Shown: positions 7,998 through 14,839 of the stretch, piece by piece
Layout: the number at the start of each line of letters is the position of its first letter
How positions within the stretch are numbered: position 1 is the first letter of the stretch
Assembly (NCBI GenBank): GCA_964638875.1
Contig: CAZXBL010000010.1
Coordinates: 1-25,177, forward strand
DNA length: 25,177 bases
Origin: JALRHH01 sp964638875
GTDB lineage: Bacteria; Patescibacteriota; Saccharimonadia; Saccharimonadales; JALRHH01
Reading direction: 5' to 3'
The notes under the pieces: model-generated
Databases searched by the model: none
Told to the model about the DNA's origin: nothing
Seen by the model: the letters and a program-made list of their open reading frames with translations, nothing else
Made by a program: the position numbers and the translations under genes

Positions 7998-9251
7998 TTA
8001 TATGTCTCCTTCTAGACCTAACGCAATAATATCAAGTTCTGAATCTGACTGTCCAAATTGTCTTGCAACCTGACGCTCGACCGCTTGTTCGCGAACATAA
8101 CGCAAATAAACTTCATTCCAGATGTTCTGACGCATGTGATGTACTGCTTGGCTACCATAAGGTAGATTATTTACATAGCTAATCGCTACGTCCATGAGAT
8201 TAAATGATACGGGTCGATCATCAAAAATGACACCGACGTATTCCATATCAAACCAAAAGTGGAGTGCTGGCTCAAGCCGATATAATGTTTCTTCAGTCTT
8301 ACGCCATATCAGATCCTCGGTCTCTACATGTGGCTCAAATAGATCAGCGATAGTTGCATTTTTAGACCCGAGGTGACGGTGGATGACACGCCAGTGGATG
8401 TGATGCCCAGCAACTGAAACATGCTTACCTGGATCAGATACCAACGTCTCTATAATTGTTTTTGCAAAGCCTGATTTTGTCTGCTGCGACTTAAAGAAAG
8501 TAGCATATACCCTAATCTCATTAATATAGTGGAGGATCAACGGCAGCGTAATAATTGTCAGCCCAGACATACGCTTAATGGGCAGGGGCAATATTGCAAT
8601 AACACCAAGTTCCTTGAGGTGGGTAATATTCTGGCGATTAGTATGTACAAAATCCATTGCTGATTCGCCCCATTTTTCGACGTCCATACGGACAAGTTCA
8701 ATCTGACGATTCTCAAAATCGGATGGTTTAAGGTCTTTGTACTTGGCAATAAACTTGTCTAGCCACTCTTTAGATTCTAGGAAACGCATAGCAGCAAAAA
8801 GTTCGTGAACCGATTCCCTTTTTACAAGCGAGTCAATCGATCGATAACCTAACTGTTTCATTACCTTCTTTGGAGGCGTCTGCTTGATCAGACGTTTGGC
8901 GACTGCAGGTTTCATAACCCATGCTTTACGAGCCACATTTAAAGCTGGTATTGCCTCGCTAATTCTACGGAGTACTTCATCAGCATCGTGGGAATCCTCA
9001 ATACCAATTCGGCGTGCCAAAAAGTCATCGTGCTGCTTCAACAGATTAACTAACGCTCTGTATAGTTCTGGGCCAGTAGTATCTCTTGGATCAAGCCCCA
9101 AGGCACGAATTTTCATATGGACTTTACCGACAATTTCCGCAGTTAGGCGGACATCGACACTTGAGTTACCACTTACTTGCTCTAACTGCTGAATAGCCAT
9201 GCTAAACATGGGTTCCTCTGCTGCTAAAAGTTCGGAAAGTAGCCGACTCAT
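7998..9251 (-). CDS. conserved-looking 417-aa protein of unknown function
   Basis: I do not recognise a family. The protein is soluble-looking and mostly helical, with no signal peptide. The N-terminal third (about 1-100) is charged and helical. The centre has a moderately hydrophobic stretch (VIAILPLPIKRMSGLTIITL), and the C-terminal half is rich in His, Trp and Tyr (HHIHWRVIHRHLG; LEPALHFWFDMEYVGVIF). Clustered His residues could bind metal, but no known motif is complete. It lies 11 nt after the PfkB-type kinase and abuts the LOG-like gene, so the three probably form one transcript. The ribosome site is weak (AGGG). Confidence 0.7.
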   Translation of the reverse strand: MSRLLSELLAAEEPMFSMAIQQLEQVSGNSSVDVRLTAEIVGKVHMKIRALGLDPRDTTGPELYRALVNLLKQHDDFLARRIGIEDSHDADEVLRRISEAIPALNVARKAWVMKPAVAKRLIKQTPPKKVMKQLGYRSIDSLVKRESVHELFAAMRFLESKEWLDKFIAKYKDLKPSDFENRQIELVRMDVEKWGESAMDFVHTNRQNITHLKELGVIAILPLPIKRMSGLTIITLPLILHYINEIRVYATFFKSQQTKSGFAKTIIETLVSDPGKHVSVAGHHIHWRVIHRHLGSKNATIADLFEPHVETEDLIWRKTEETLYRLEPALHFWFDMEYVGVIFDDRPVSFNLMDVAISYVNNLPYGSQAVHHMRQNIWNEVYLRYVREQAVERQVARQFGQSDSELDIIALGLEGDI

Positions 9252-9262
9252 TTATTTAGGCC

Positions 9263-10267
9263 CTAGAACCTTTCTGGTTTGTACCATTCTGGGGCTACTT
9301 TCAGTAGCTCGCCTAACTCGTCTTCACTCAATAAACCCGCCTGAGCACCAACGTGCTGCACGACATTCATAGAATTAATTGGTGACCACTGCAAGGCGCC
9401 TTCAATGGTGTTGCCTTTTATGATTGCCGCGACAAAAGTAGACGCAAAGGCATCACCTGCTCCTGTTCGCTCAACTGGGGCAGCTGGATCTGGGTACAAG
9501 GGCATCTTGAAACGGTTTTCGCCATCACTGGCGTAGGCGCCGGCAGGGCCGTCGGTAATTACAACAATTTTGGTGCCAAGCTCGTGGAATCGATTAAACA
9601 AATCATGAATATCATCGTAGTTACCGCCGGATACATAAACCGCTTCTTCCCTGTTGAGTACGAGAACATCGGCTCGCGCATACAACCGCTTTAGTCGTTC
9701 CATACCAGCCTCCATTTGGAAAGTACCTGGCTGAAAGGCTAACTTGATGTCGGGATTCTCCTCCAGCCAATCTGCAACATGATCATGATAATCATCGAGT
9801 GCATTTTTACTAATTGAGCTAAAGTACACCCATTTTGGCTCATCTGATTCACGGAAACGAGGCCACTGATACTTATATTCTTCGTGTTTAATCAAAATGG
9901 TGCGCTCTTCTTTGTACCACAGCACATAATGATAGTTACTCATTTTCTTGGGGTTGATGTGGACAAAACGAGTATCAACACCTTTTCTGTTGAGGGCGTT
10001 AATTATGTCACGACCTGCCTGATCAGAACCAACATTACTGACGAGCCCGCTCTGTAAGCCTAATTTTTCAAAAGAGACTGCGGCGTTACTAGCGTTGCCA
10101 ACTGCTTCTATAACCTCAGCATGGTCAAAGGGTACTTTCATACCAAACGGCATAGCAAGCCATTTACCCTTTTCGTTTTCATATGTCACCGCCCGGTCAT
10201 CGAGTAGCTTTATAAATGCATCGGTTACTACGTCCCCTATGCACAATACGTCTAGTTTTTGACTCAT
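9263..10267 (-). CDS. PfkB-family carbohydrate/nucleoside kinase
   Basis: The 334-aa protein belongs to the ribokinase/PfkB superfamily, which phosphorylates sugars or nucleosides with ATP. Visible are the N-terminal strand and substrate Asp (CIGDVVTDAF, D16), a GGN-like motif (GNASNAA, 57-63), VSNVGSDQAG (PfkB signature 1 region) and signature 2 RTGAGDAF (267-274) with catalytic base D272. The substrate cannot be assigned. Adenosine, ribose or fructose-phosphate kinases all share these motifs. An insertion rich in Tyr and Trp (about 111-150) is longer than in minimal ribokinases. It heads a minus-strand run of genes; the ribosome site (GGTGGG) is unusually close to the ATG. Confidence 0.88.
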   Translation of the reverse strand: MSQKLDVLCIGDVVTDAFIKLLDDRAVTYENEKGKWLAMPFGMKVPFDHAEVIEAVGNASNAAVSFEKLGLQSGLVSNVGSDQAGRDIINALNRKGVDTRFVHINPKKMSNYHYVLWYKEERTILIKHEEYKYQWPRFRESDEPKWVYFSSISKNALDDYHDHVADWLEENPDIKLAFQPGTFQMEAGMERLKRLYARADVLVLNREEAVYVSGGNYDDIHDLFNRFHELGTKIVVITDGPAGAYASDGENRFKMPLYPDPAAPVERTGAGDAFASTFVAAIIKGNTIEGALQWSPINSMNVVQHVGAQAGLLSEDELGELLKVAPEWYKPERF

Positions 10268-10367
10268 CCCACCATCTTTCGTTAACTGATTATCTAATTA
10301 AGTACATTATGTCATGGCATTATCAAACAATGCAATACGCTTACGCTATTTGCCACATCTGTTAGGT

Positions 10368-11192
10368 TTAGAGTATTCGAGCAAAAAGTGGCTTTTCGGT
10401 TGCCATAAGTGTTGATAGGGCGACGGGAATGCTTACTTTATCTGCTTGCTGTTCAGTAGACGCTGCTGTCAAAACTGGGGCTGAGTTTTCGGCAGGAGGC
10501 GGAGGCGCTAATTGGAATGAAGGGCTTATGACAGCTGATACAGTTTGTATCAGCACCTGGCGCTGCGCTTCATCACGTATTGCAACACTTTGCTTTGATT
10601 CCTCTACACGCTCTAACTTAAAAGTGTATAGTTCACGCTGCTCATGCCATATCCCTGTACATGTTTGAATCGTCAATATGGGTGCACCAGTGTAAGTAAA
10701 CACTGACACGTCGCTCGGTTCGACTGTTTTACTGCCCACAAGCGAGTAGTAAAAAACATTGCCGACATCAGTTATAATCCGCGCTTCTGCACCTGGCGCA
10801 ATTTTTTTCATTGGCCCGAAGACATCATTGTTATTGTGCCCATAAATAAAAGTATTTCCCCCACCATTATTGGCTGGTCGTGTAACTGTAGCAAAGTGGG
10901 CGTTGTATCCAGACAGCGTCCATTCGTCGGTAGTCTTATCGTACACACCTGGCAGAACAGAAAGCTGTATGTTTACGCTAGGAACGCTAATTTCTGTGGG
11001 GATTCCACTAATCGTGGATACTGGGAAGCTTGATTCAGCCGGCAAGCTGACAGGTGCCGAAGCACTATCGGGAGCTTGCCGGGCGTATACCAAACCACCG
11101 ACCGATAAAAGGTGTATAGCGATAGCCGCTACAAGCAGCACATGCTTGCGCAAGAAGTTCTGCCAAGTCGGTGGCTTGTTAGCGGCTATCAT
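10368..11192 (-). CDS. sortase family transpeptidase
   Basis: Sortases cut an LPXTG-type signal and join the protein to a cell-envelope or pilus acceptor. This 274-aa protein has an N-terminal membrane helix (about 17-36) and an extracytoplasmic sortase barrel. His119 lies in IYGHNNNDVFGPM, catalytic Cys178 in LTIQTC and Arg186 in HEQREL, completing the His-Cys-Arg triad. A C-terminal extension beyond residue 200, rich in Ala, Pro and Ser, is not part of the usual domain. The subclass (D, E or F type) is not clear. The gene starts 6 nt after an LPETG protein. Its only ribosome site, AAGG, lies at the very end of that gene's coding sequence, so enzyme and substrate are likely co-expressed. Confidence 0.92.
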   Translation of the reverse strand: MIAANKPPTWQNFLRKHVLLVAAIAIHLLSVGGLVYARQAPDSASAPVSLPAESSFPVSTISGIPTEISVPSVNIQLSVLPGVYDKTTDEWTLSGYNAHFATVTRPANNGGGNTFIYGHNNNDVFGPMKKIAPGAEARIITDVGNVFYYSLVGSKTVEPSDVSVFTYTGAPILTIQTCTGIWHEQRELYTFKLERVEESKQSVAIRDEAQRQVLIQTVSAVISPSFQLAPPPPAENSAPVLTAASTEQQADKVSIPVALSTLMATEKPLFARIL

Positions 11193-11198
11193 TTGAAA

Positions 11199-11732
11199 TT
11201 ACCTTGCTTTTACGGCGTACTGTTTAGCTAGATATCCACCAATAGCAAGTGCGCTAAGGGCAGCTAAGCCACTGGCAATGTACTCTGCAGGGGATGCTGC
11301 ACCAGTTTCAGGCAATGAAGCAACTGAAGTCAGTTCCCCATTTACCGCATCCGCTCCTGCACCAGCACCACGACCACCACCCTGAGGGTTCGATGTAGTT
11401 CCAGGTGTATTAGCGGTTGTGGCCCCACATCCAGAGTTATTCACAGCTACACTCGTTGAGGTGTTATTGTTGTTACTAACACTTCCTGAGGTAGAGCTTC
11501 CACCAGTAGTATTACCCGATGTATTTGCGCTGCCAGAACTACCTGTCTGATTGCTGGTATTCGTGACTCCCACGACATTTGTATTCGTACTAGAACAACT
11601 TCTTGTGTTGTTAGTAACAACTTGGTTGTTCGAACCAGGCCCAGTATTTGTGATTACCTGAGCAGATGCGGCTGCGCTGAATAGCATACAGCTGGCTAGG
11701 GTTGCTAGGATTGTTTTAAGGAACTTTTTCAT
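11199..11732 (-). CDS. LPETG-bearing surface protein with one 74-residue TGP-SNN module
   Basis: This 177-aa protein is the evident substrate of the adjacent sortase. Residues 1-24 are a signal peptide (cleavage near ASA|Q). One 74-residue module (26-99) starts with TNTGPGSNNQ and contains SGNTTGG. A Gly/Pro-rich linker follows, then LPETG (140-144), a hydrophobic helix (about 150-168) and a short basic tail. Two Cys (C46, C102) could form a disulfide; the modules of the sibling proteins have none. LASC at 12-15 also fits a lipobox, but the hydrophobic core before it is short. Composition is extreme (Asn, Thr, Ser, Gly). The ribosome site AAAGGAGAAA is strong, and a clear promoter lies upstream. 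Confidence 0.88.
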   Translation of the reverse strand: MKKFLKTILATLASCMLFSAAASAQVITNTGPGSNNQVVTNNTRSCSSTNTNVVGVTNTSNQTGSSGSANTSGNTTGGSSTSGSVSNNNNTSTSVAVNNSGCGATTANTPGTTSNPQGGGRGAGAGADAVNGELTSVASLPETGAASPAEYIASGLAALSALAIGGYLAKQYAVKAR

Positions 11733-11781
11733 AGCATTTCTCCTTTCAGAGTTAAGATTATCTGTCTCTACTGTTTTGGTA

Positions 11782-11810
11782 TTTATAGGACTTACAGGCT
11801 TTTATGTAAA
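11782..11810 (-). promoter_or_regulatory. promoter for the LPETG protein-sortase pair
   Basis: On the minus strand TTTACA (11805-11810), a 17-nt spacer and TATAAA (11782-11787) are near consensus. Transcription would start about 43 nt before the ATG at 11732. The rest of the 11733-11942 interval shows no gene and no clear terminator. Confidence 0.65.
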
Positions 11811-11942
11811 GAACAGTACTTAGCTGGCTGGGTGAAAACCGCTTAGGTTCTGAAGGAGTAGTTGTAGTTACGCCAAGGGAAAATAAACAGTTTGTAGCCA
11901 GTCAGGTAGACACTGTTCCAACGTAAAGGTGCGCAAGTCCTA

Positions 11943-13982
11943 TTAAGCTAATCTTCGGAAGCGGACGAGTGCGAACAATCTTTCACTTCCAAGCATCAGC
12001 ACGCCGGCAAGGGTAACAAATCCAGCGATCCAGACCATGCTATAGTTTGCACTCCTGGTATCATTAAGCGCCGACGTCGCGCTGCTGGGTTGAGGGGCAG
12101 GTGGTGGTGTCGTATTGTCTGTTGCGCCTGCAACGACACCCTGGGCAGTGTTCCCGTTAGTATCACCATTGTGAGGTACAAAACCAAAGACTTGCGGAGA
12201 TGCCGCCGCTACGGCAGCAGTAACTGCGTCTGAAACTGCAGCATTAGGGAGGACACCAACACTAGTCGGTTGATTACCAGCTGCCGTGTTAACTCCGAAG
12301 CTACCAAACCAACTACCAAAGACATTGATAAAGAGCACGCCGAACCAATCATCGACATCAAACTCACTATCAACCATGTTCAACACATTTACGGCTATAG
12401 ACGCGTCACCTGTAGTTGCATCACCGCCGGTAGTATTGCCAGAAACCTCTGCATCCCCACTGTGCGCAGAGACGTTCACATCATTATTGATCAAGTTATT
12501 GCTCGTTGCATCAACATTCAGGTTCAGGCTGCTGTCGTCGTCAATTGTGTTGTTGCTTCCTGGGCCAGTGACTGCCACAGCATTGGTACCGGCAGGTGCA
12601 TCAAATATCAGCCCAACCCAACTTCCCATGACATTTACAAAGACAAGCATTGCATTTTTGGCGACTACTTTCTTCCCTGTCAGATTAAGCAGTACTACGT
12701 TAGAGTTTGCTTTACCTGTCTGCGCATTCCCACCTGTGGTGTTCCCTGCAACGGTCGCACTTCCTGTGCCAGCATCAGTCTGAATATTATTATTGATCGT
12801 AGTGTTCGTATTACTATTCACGTTAGCATTTACACTGGAGCCATCAGTAATCTGATTATTAGAATTTGGACCAGTGGCGGCAATTATTGACCGGAGCATG
12901 TCGGGTGGCAATAATATGTCACCATTAAGATTGCCGTTTATATTGAGGAGTCCGATGAAAGACTTGTCGGATTTTATAGCAGAGTTAATGAGATTCAATA
13001 GGTTCACAACAGCTGTAGCATTACCTGACTTGGCGTTCCCGCCAGTGGTATTGTCAGCTACGAGCGCTTTTCCAGAAGCAACCGTGACGTCTATATCGTT
13101 GTCAATTGCCGCGTTGCTGGTGGCATTTACGTCTATATTAGTGTTACCGCTGGCTGATGCTAATGCATTGGGATCTACATATAAATCCCCCACCACATCA
13201 CCGTCAATATTAGCGACAAATAGTGACACGTCATCACTGCCAAGGCCACCCCACGATGACTGAATCATATTAAGCAAGTTAGCTAGTGCAGCCGCATCGC
13301 CTGTTATTGCATCACCACCAAGCGTATTACCTNNNNNNNNNNGTACAGTTGCATCACCTGATTGGGATAGCTGACCGATCTTGTTACTTATAGAAGCGTT
13401 AAAGAACAAATTAAATATGGCGCTATTATTCCCATTATTTTGGATCTGGTTATTAGAATTTGGACCCGTGTTGCCAATTGAATTAGTACTCCCGGCAGGA
13501 CCCGCTAGCTGGGCAAGAAACGGGTTTGTCGGGACAGAAACTACATTAGGAAGGTATTTACCTGCTTCTGGGCTGTAGTACCATTCGGTCGTGTCCCATA
13601 AGCCGGTGTTTGGATTGTAACTGTAGTCTTGCGCCTGCTTTGGTCTCGTCTGACCGGTTGCGGGATCCCAAATATAGTAGTCGTTCTCCCACATGCCAGT
13701 GTCTGGGTTTTGGATGTAAGTCGTTGAGGCTGATCCTGTTGGCTCTTGTGGCCCTACTGGATCCGTCGGACCAGTGGGATTGGTGGGACCGACTGGCTCA
13801 GTTGGCCCCGTTTGAGGAGCCGCTGGTGCATCTTCTGCTGGCTGCGATTGCTCGCCCTCAGCAGGAGGTACATCAGCAGGAGCTTCTTGCGCAAAGATAG
13901 CGGCAGGATAAAAGAAAACTTGCACGGTGATGATCAGTATTGTAATTCCGCGGCGAAGCGAATTCTGTAGTGCCTGTCTCAT
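11943..13982 (-). CDS. large secreted four-module repeat protein, C-terminally membrane-anchored (contains assembly gap)
   Basis: The protein is 679 aa if the 10 Ns are real. I place the start at 13982, where AAAGGAGA precedes the ATG and a signal peptide follows at once (cleavage near IFA|Q, residue 31); the frame is open 41 codons further upstream. In order: an acidic Pro/Ala segment; a hexapeptide repeat of the form GPTxPx (59-83); four Y..xPxTGxW-like repeats (89-146); four repeat units of about 95-105 aa (168-565). Each unit joins the 74-residue module to a hydrophobic segment such as FINVFGSWFGSF. An Ala/Pro linker, one membrane helix (649-667) and RFRR end the protein, with no LPXTG. 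Likely role: a surface-displayed stalk or adhesin. Confidence 0.85.
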   Translation of the reverse strand: MRQALQNSLRRGITILIITVQVFFYPAAIFAQEAPADVPPAEGEQSQPAEDAPAAPQTGPTEPVGPTNPTGPTDPVGPQEPTGSASTTYIQNPDTGMWENDYYIWDPATGQTRPKQAQDYSYNPNTGLWDTTEWYYSPEAGKYLPNVVSVPTNPFLAQLAGPAGSTNSIGNTGPNSNNQIQNNGNNSAIFNLFFNASISNKIGQLSQSGDATVXXXXGNTLGGDAITGDAAALANLLNMIQSSWGGLGSDDVSLFVANIDGDVVGDLYVDPNALASASGNTNIDVNATSNAAIDNDIDVTVASGKALVADNTTGGNAKSGNATAVVNLLNLINSAIKSDKSFIGLLNINGNLNGDILLPPDMLRSIIAATGPNSNNQITDGSSVNANVNSNTNTTINNNIQTDAGTGSATVAGNTTGGNAQTGKANSNVVLLNLTGKKVVAKNAMLVFVNVMGSWVGLIFDAPAGTNAVAVTGPGSNNTIDDDSSLNLNVDATSNNLINNDVNVSAHSGDAEVSGNTTGGDATTGDASIAVNVLNMVDSEFDVDDWFGVLFINVFGSWFGSFGVNTAAGNQPTSVGVLPNAAVSDAVTAAVAAASPQVFGFVPHNGDTNGNTAQGVVAGATDNTTPPPAPQPSSATSALNDTRSANYSMVWIAGFVTLAGVLMLGSERLFALVRFRRLA
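13333..13342. other. 10-N assembly gap inside the repeat protein
   Basis: Ten Ns interrupt the first repeat unit, just before its GNT-GG motif. They translate to four unknown residues (214-217), whereas every other copy has a single residue there. The run is therefore probably a fixed-size placeholder at a repeat-induced join, and the true length of the gene is uncertain. Confidence 0.9.
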
Positions 13983-14084
13983 TGGAATCTCCTTTGGTAA
14001 AACTTTGGTTATGACGCTGGTATCGGAAGGTGGGAGTAAACTTCTTATTCTCCGTTCAGCTGGTATGATTATGCTGATCTCAGC

Positions 14085-14116
14085 ACCTTGGGGGCCGTGG
14101 TACATACCCCCAAGGT
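14085..14116 (-). promoter_or_regulatory. perfect 10-bp stem-loop between two surface genes
   Basis: ACCTTGGGGG (14085-14094) and CCCCCAAGGT (14107-14116) are exact inverse complements around a 12-nt loop. The hairpin lies 28 nt after the stop of the two-module gene and about 100 nt before the large gene. No U-tract follows, so it is unlikely to be an intrinsic terminator. A transcript-processing, stabilising or protein-binding role is more likely. A second small hairpin (TGCTGA/TCAGCA) lies next to it at 14072-14085. Confidence 0.6.
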
Positions 14117-14144
14117 CGCCTGTGATCGCCTTCTAAGCTATCTA

Positions 14145-14729
14145 CTAGTTAGAGTAGTTAACAACAGTTGTTGTACTGTTGGTATTAGAAGCTGCTCCTG
14201 AAGTCGCGTTGCCGCCTGTGGTGTTACCACTGACATTTGCAGAACCACTTGAAGCTGATTGACTGTTAGAGTTAGTAACAGTTGCATTGTTAACGTTAGT
14301 CATTGTCAACAGTGATGTGTTGTTCGTAATGACTTGGTTGTTAGAGCTCGGACCAGTGTTGTTGATCGTTGCTACGTCATTTGAACCACCAGCACCCCAT
14401 GCTGCTAGAGCAGCGGCACCACCAGCGTTGCTGAATGATACGCTTGTTGCGCTTGAGTTGCCGTTTGACGCCATGCCACTTGAAGCACTACCACCGGTAG
14501 TGTTACCACTGACATTTGCAGCACCAGTTGCAGCACCTTGCCCGTTGGCGTTAACTACACCTGCACTGTTTGAATTAGTGAGGGTAGCTGACTGGGTATT
14601 AGTTGTTAGAATCTGGTTGTTCGAATTTGGCCCGGTTGTACCGATCGTGCCAGTTTGTGCAGCAACCACTCCGGCACTCATTCCGATGCCGACAAGTGAA
14701 GCTGCCAGTGCTCTTAGTAACTTCTTCAT
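14145..14729 (-). CDS. secreted protein made of two 74-residue TGP-SNN modules
   Basis: The 194-aa protein consists of a signal peptide (cleavage near residue 24, VAA|Q) and two tandem modules of exactly 74 residues (28-101 and 121-194), joined by a 19-residue Ala/Gly linker. Each module begins TGPxSNNQ and carries VSGNTTGG at the same offset. The protein ends exactly at the end of the second module, with no anchor or LPXTG motif, so it should be released or polymerise outside the cell. Composition is almost entirely Asn, Ser, Thr, Gly and Ala. The ribosome site is AGAAAGGAG. It shares its module with the LPETG protein and the large repeat protein downstream. I infer a fibre subunit, but the fold is unknown. 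Confidence 0.85.
   Translation of the reverse strand: MKKLLRALAASLVGIGMSAGVVAAQTGTIGTTGPNSNNQILTTNTQSATLTNSNSAGVVNANGQGAATGAANVSGNTTGGSASSGMASNGNSSATSVSFSNAGGAAALAAWGAGGSNDVATINNTGPSSNNQVITNNTSLLTMTNVNNATVTNSNSQSASSGSANVSGNTTGGNATSGAASNTNSTTTVVNYSN
14221..14242. repeat. 22-bp exact repeat, copy 1 (within module B)
   Basis: This 22-nt stretch is identical to 14500-14521 and encodes the SANVSGNT / AANVSGNT core of each module. It marks the internal gene duplication. Confidence 0.85.
14500..14521. repeat. 22-bp exact repeat, copy 2 (within module A)
   Basis: Identical to 14221-14242. The rest of the two modules has diverged more at DNA level, so this core is under stronger constraint or was recently converted. 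Confidence 0.85.
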
Positions 14730-14780
14730 AAGTTACTCCTTTCTGAAATTAGTTAATTGGCTTTTGTGCTTTTGTATCTG

Positions 14781-14817
14781 GTTCTAGACATGAGTTCATG
14801 GACTTCTGGTCTAGAAC
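14781..14817 (-). promoter_or_regulatory. long stem-loop in the leader of the two-module gene
   Basis: GTTCTAGAC (14781-14789) and GTCTAGAAC (14809-14817) are exact inverse complements. The 19-nt interior contains a near-palindrome (AGTTCATGGACT) that can extend the pairing. No T-run follows on either strand. It lies 52 nt before the ATG at 14729, between two surface genes, so it may be a processing or regulatory element in the mRNA. Confidence 0.5.
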
Positions 14818-14839
14818 GGTAAACAAAAACACGTGTTTA

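Noticed and set aside
11688..11690. LPETG protein as a lipoprotein (LASC at residues 12-15)
   Set aside because: The hydrophobic core before Cys15 is short, a good signal peptidase I site (ASA|Q) follows, and a second anchor would be redundant with LPETG. Not excluded.
12270..12890. Long plus-strand reading frames opposite the large surface protein
   Set aside because: They are antisense shadows of a low-complexity coding region, with no ribosome site and no recognisable domain.
11943..14729. Dense short repeats that could suggest a CRISPR array or tandem DNA repeats
   Set aside because: The repeats are in frame, encode the protein modules, and vary at DNA level; there are no regular spacers.
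14827..14838. AAACACGTGTTT palindrome right after the stop of the first surface gene, as a terminator
   Set aside because: The stem is AT-rich and has no loop; the following T-rich stretch is short. Too weak to call.
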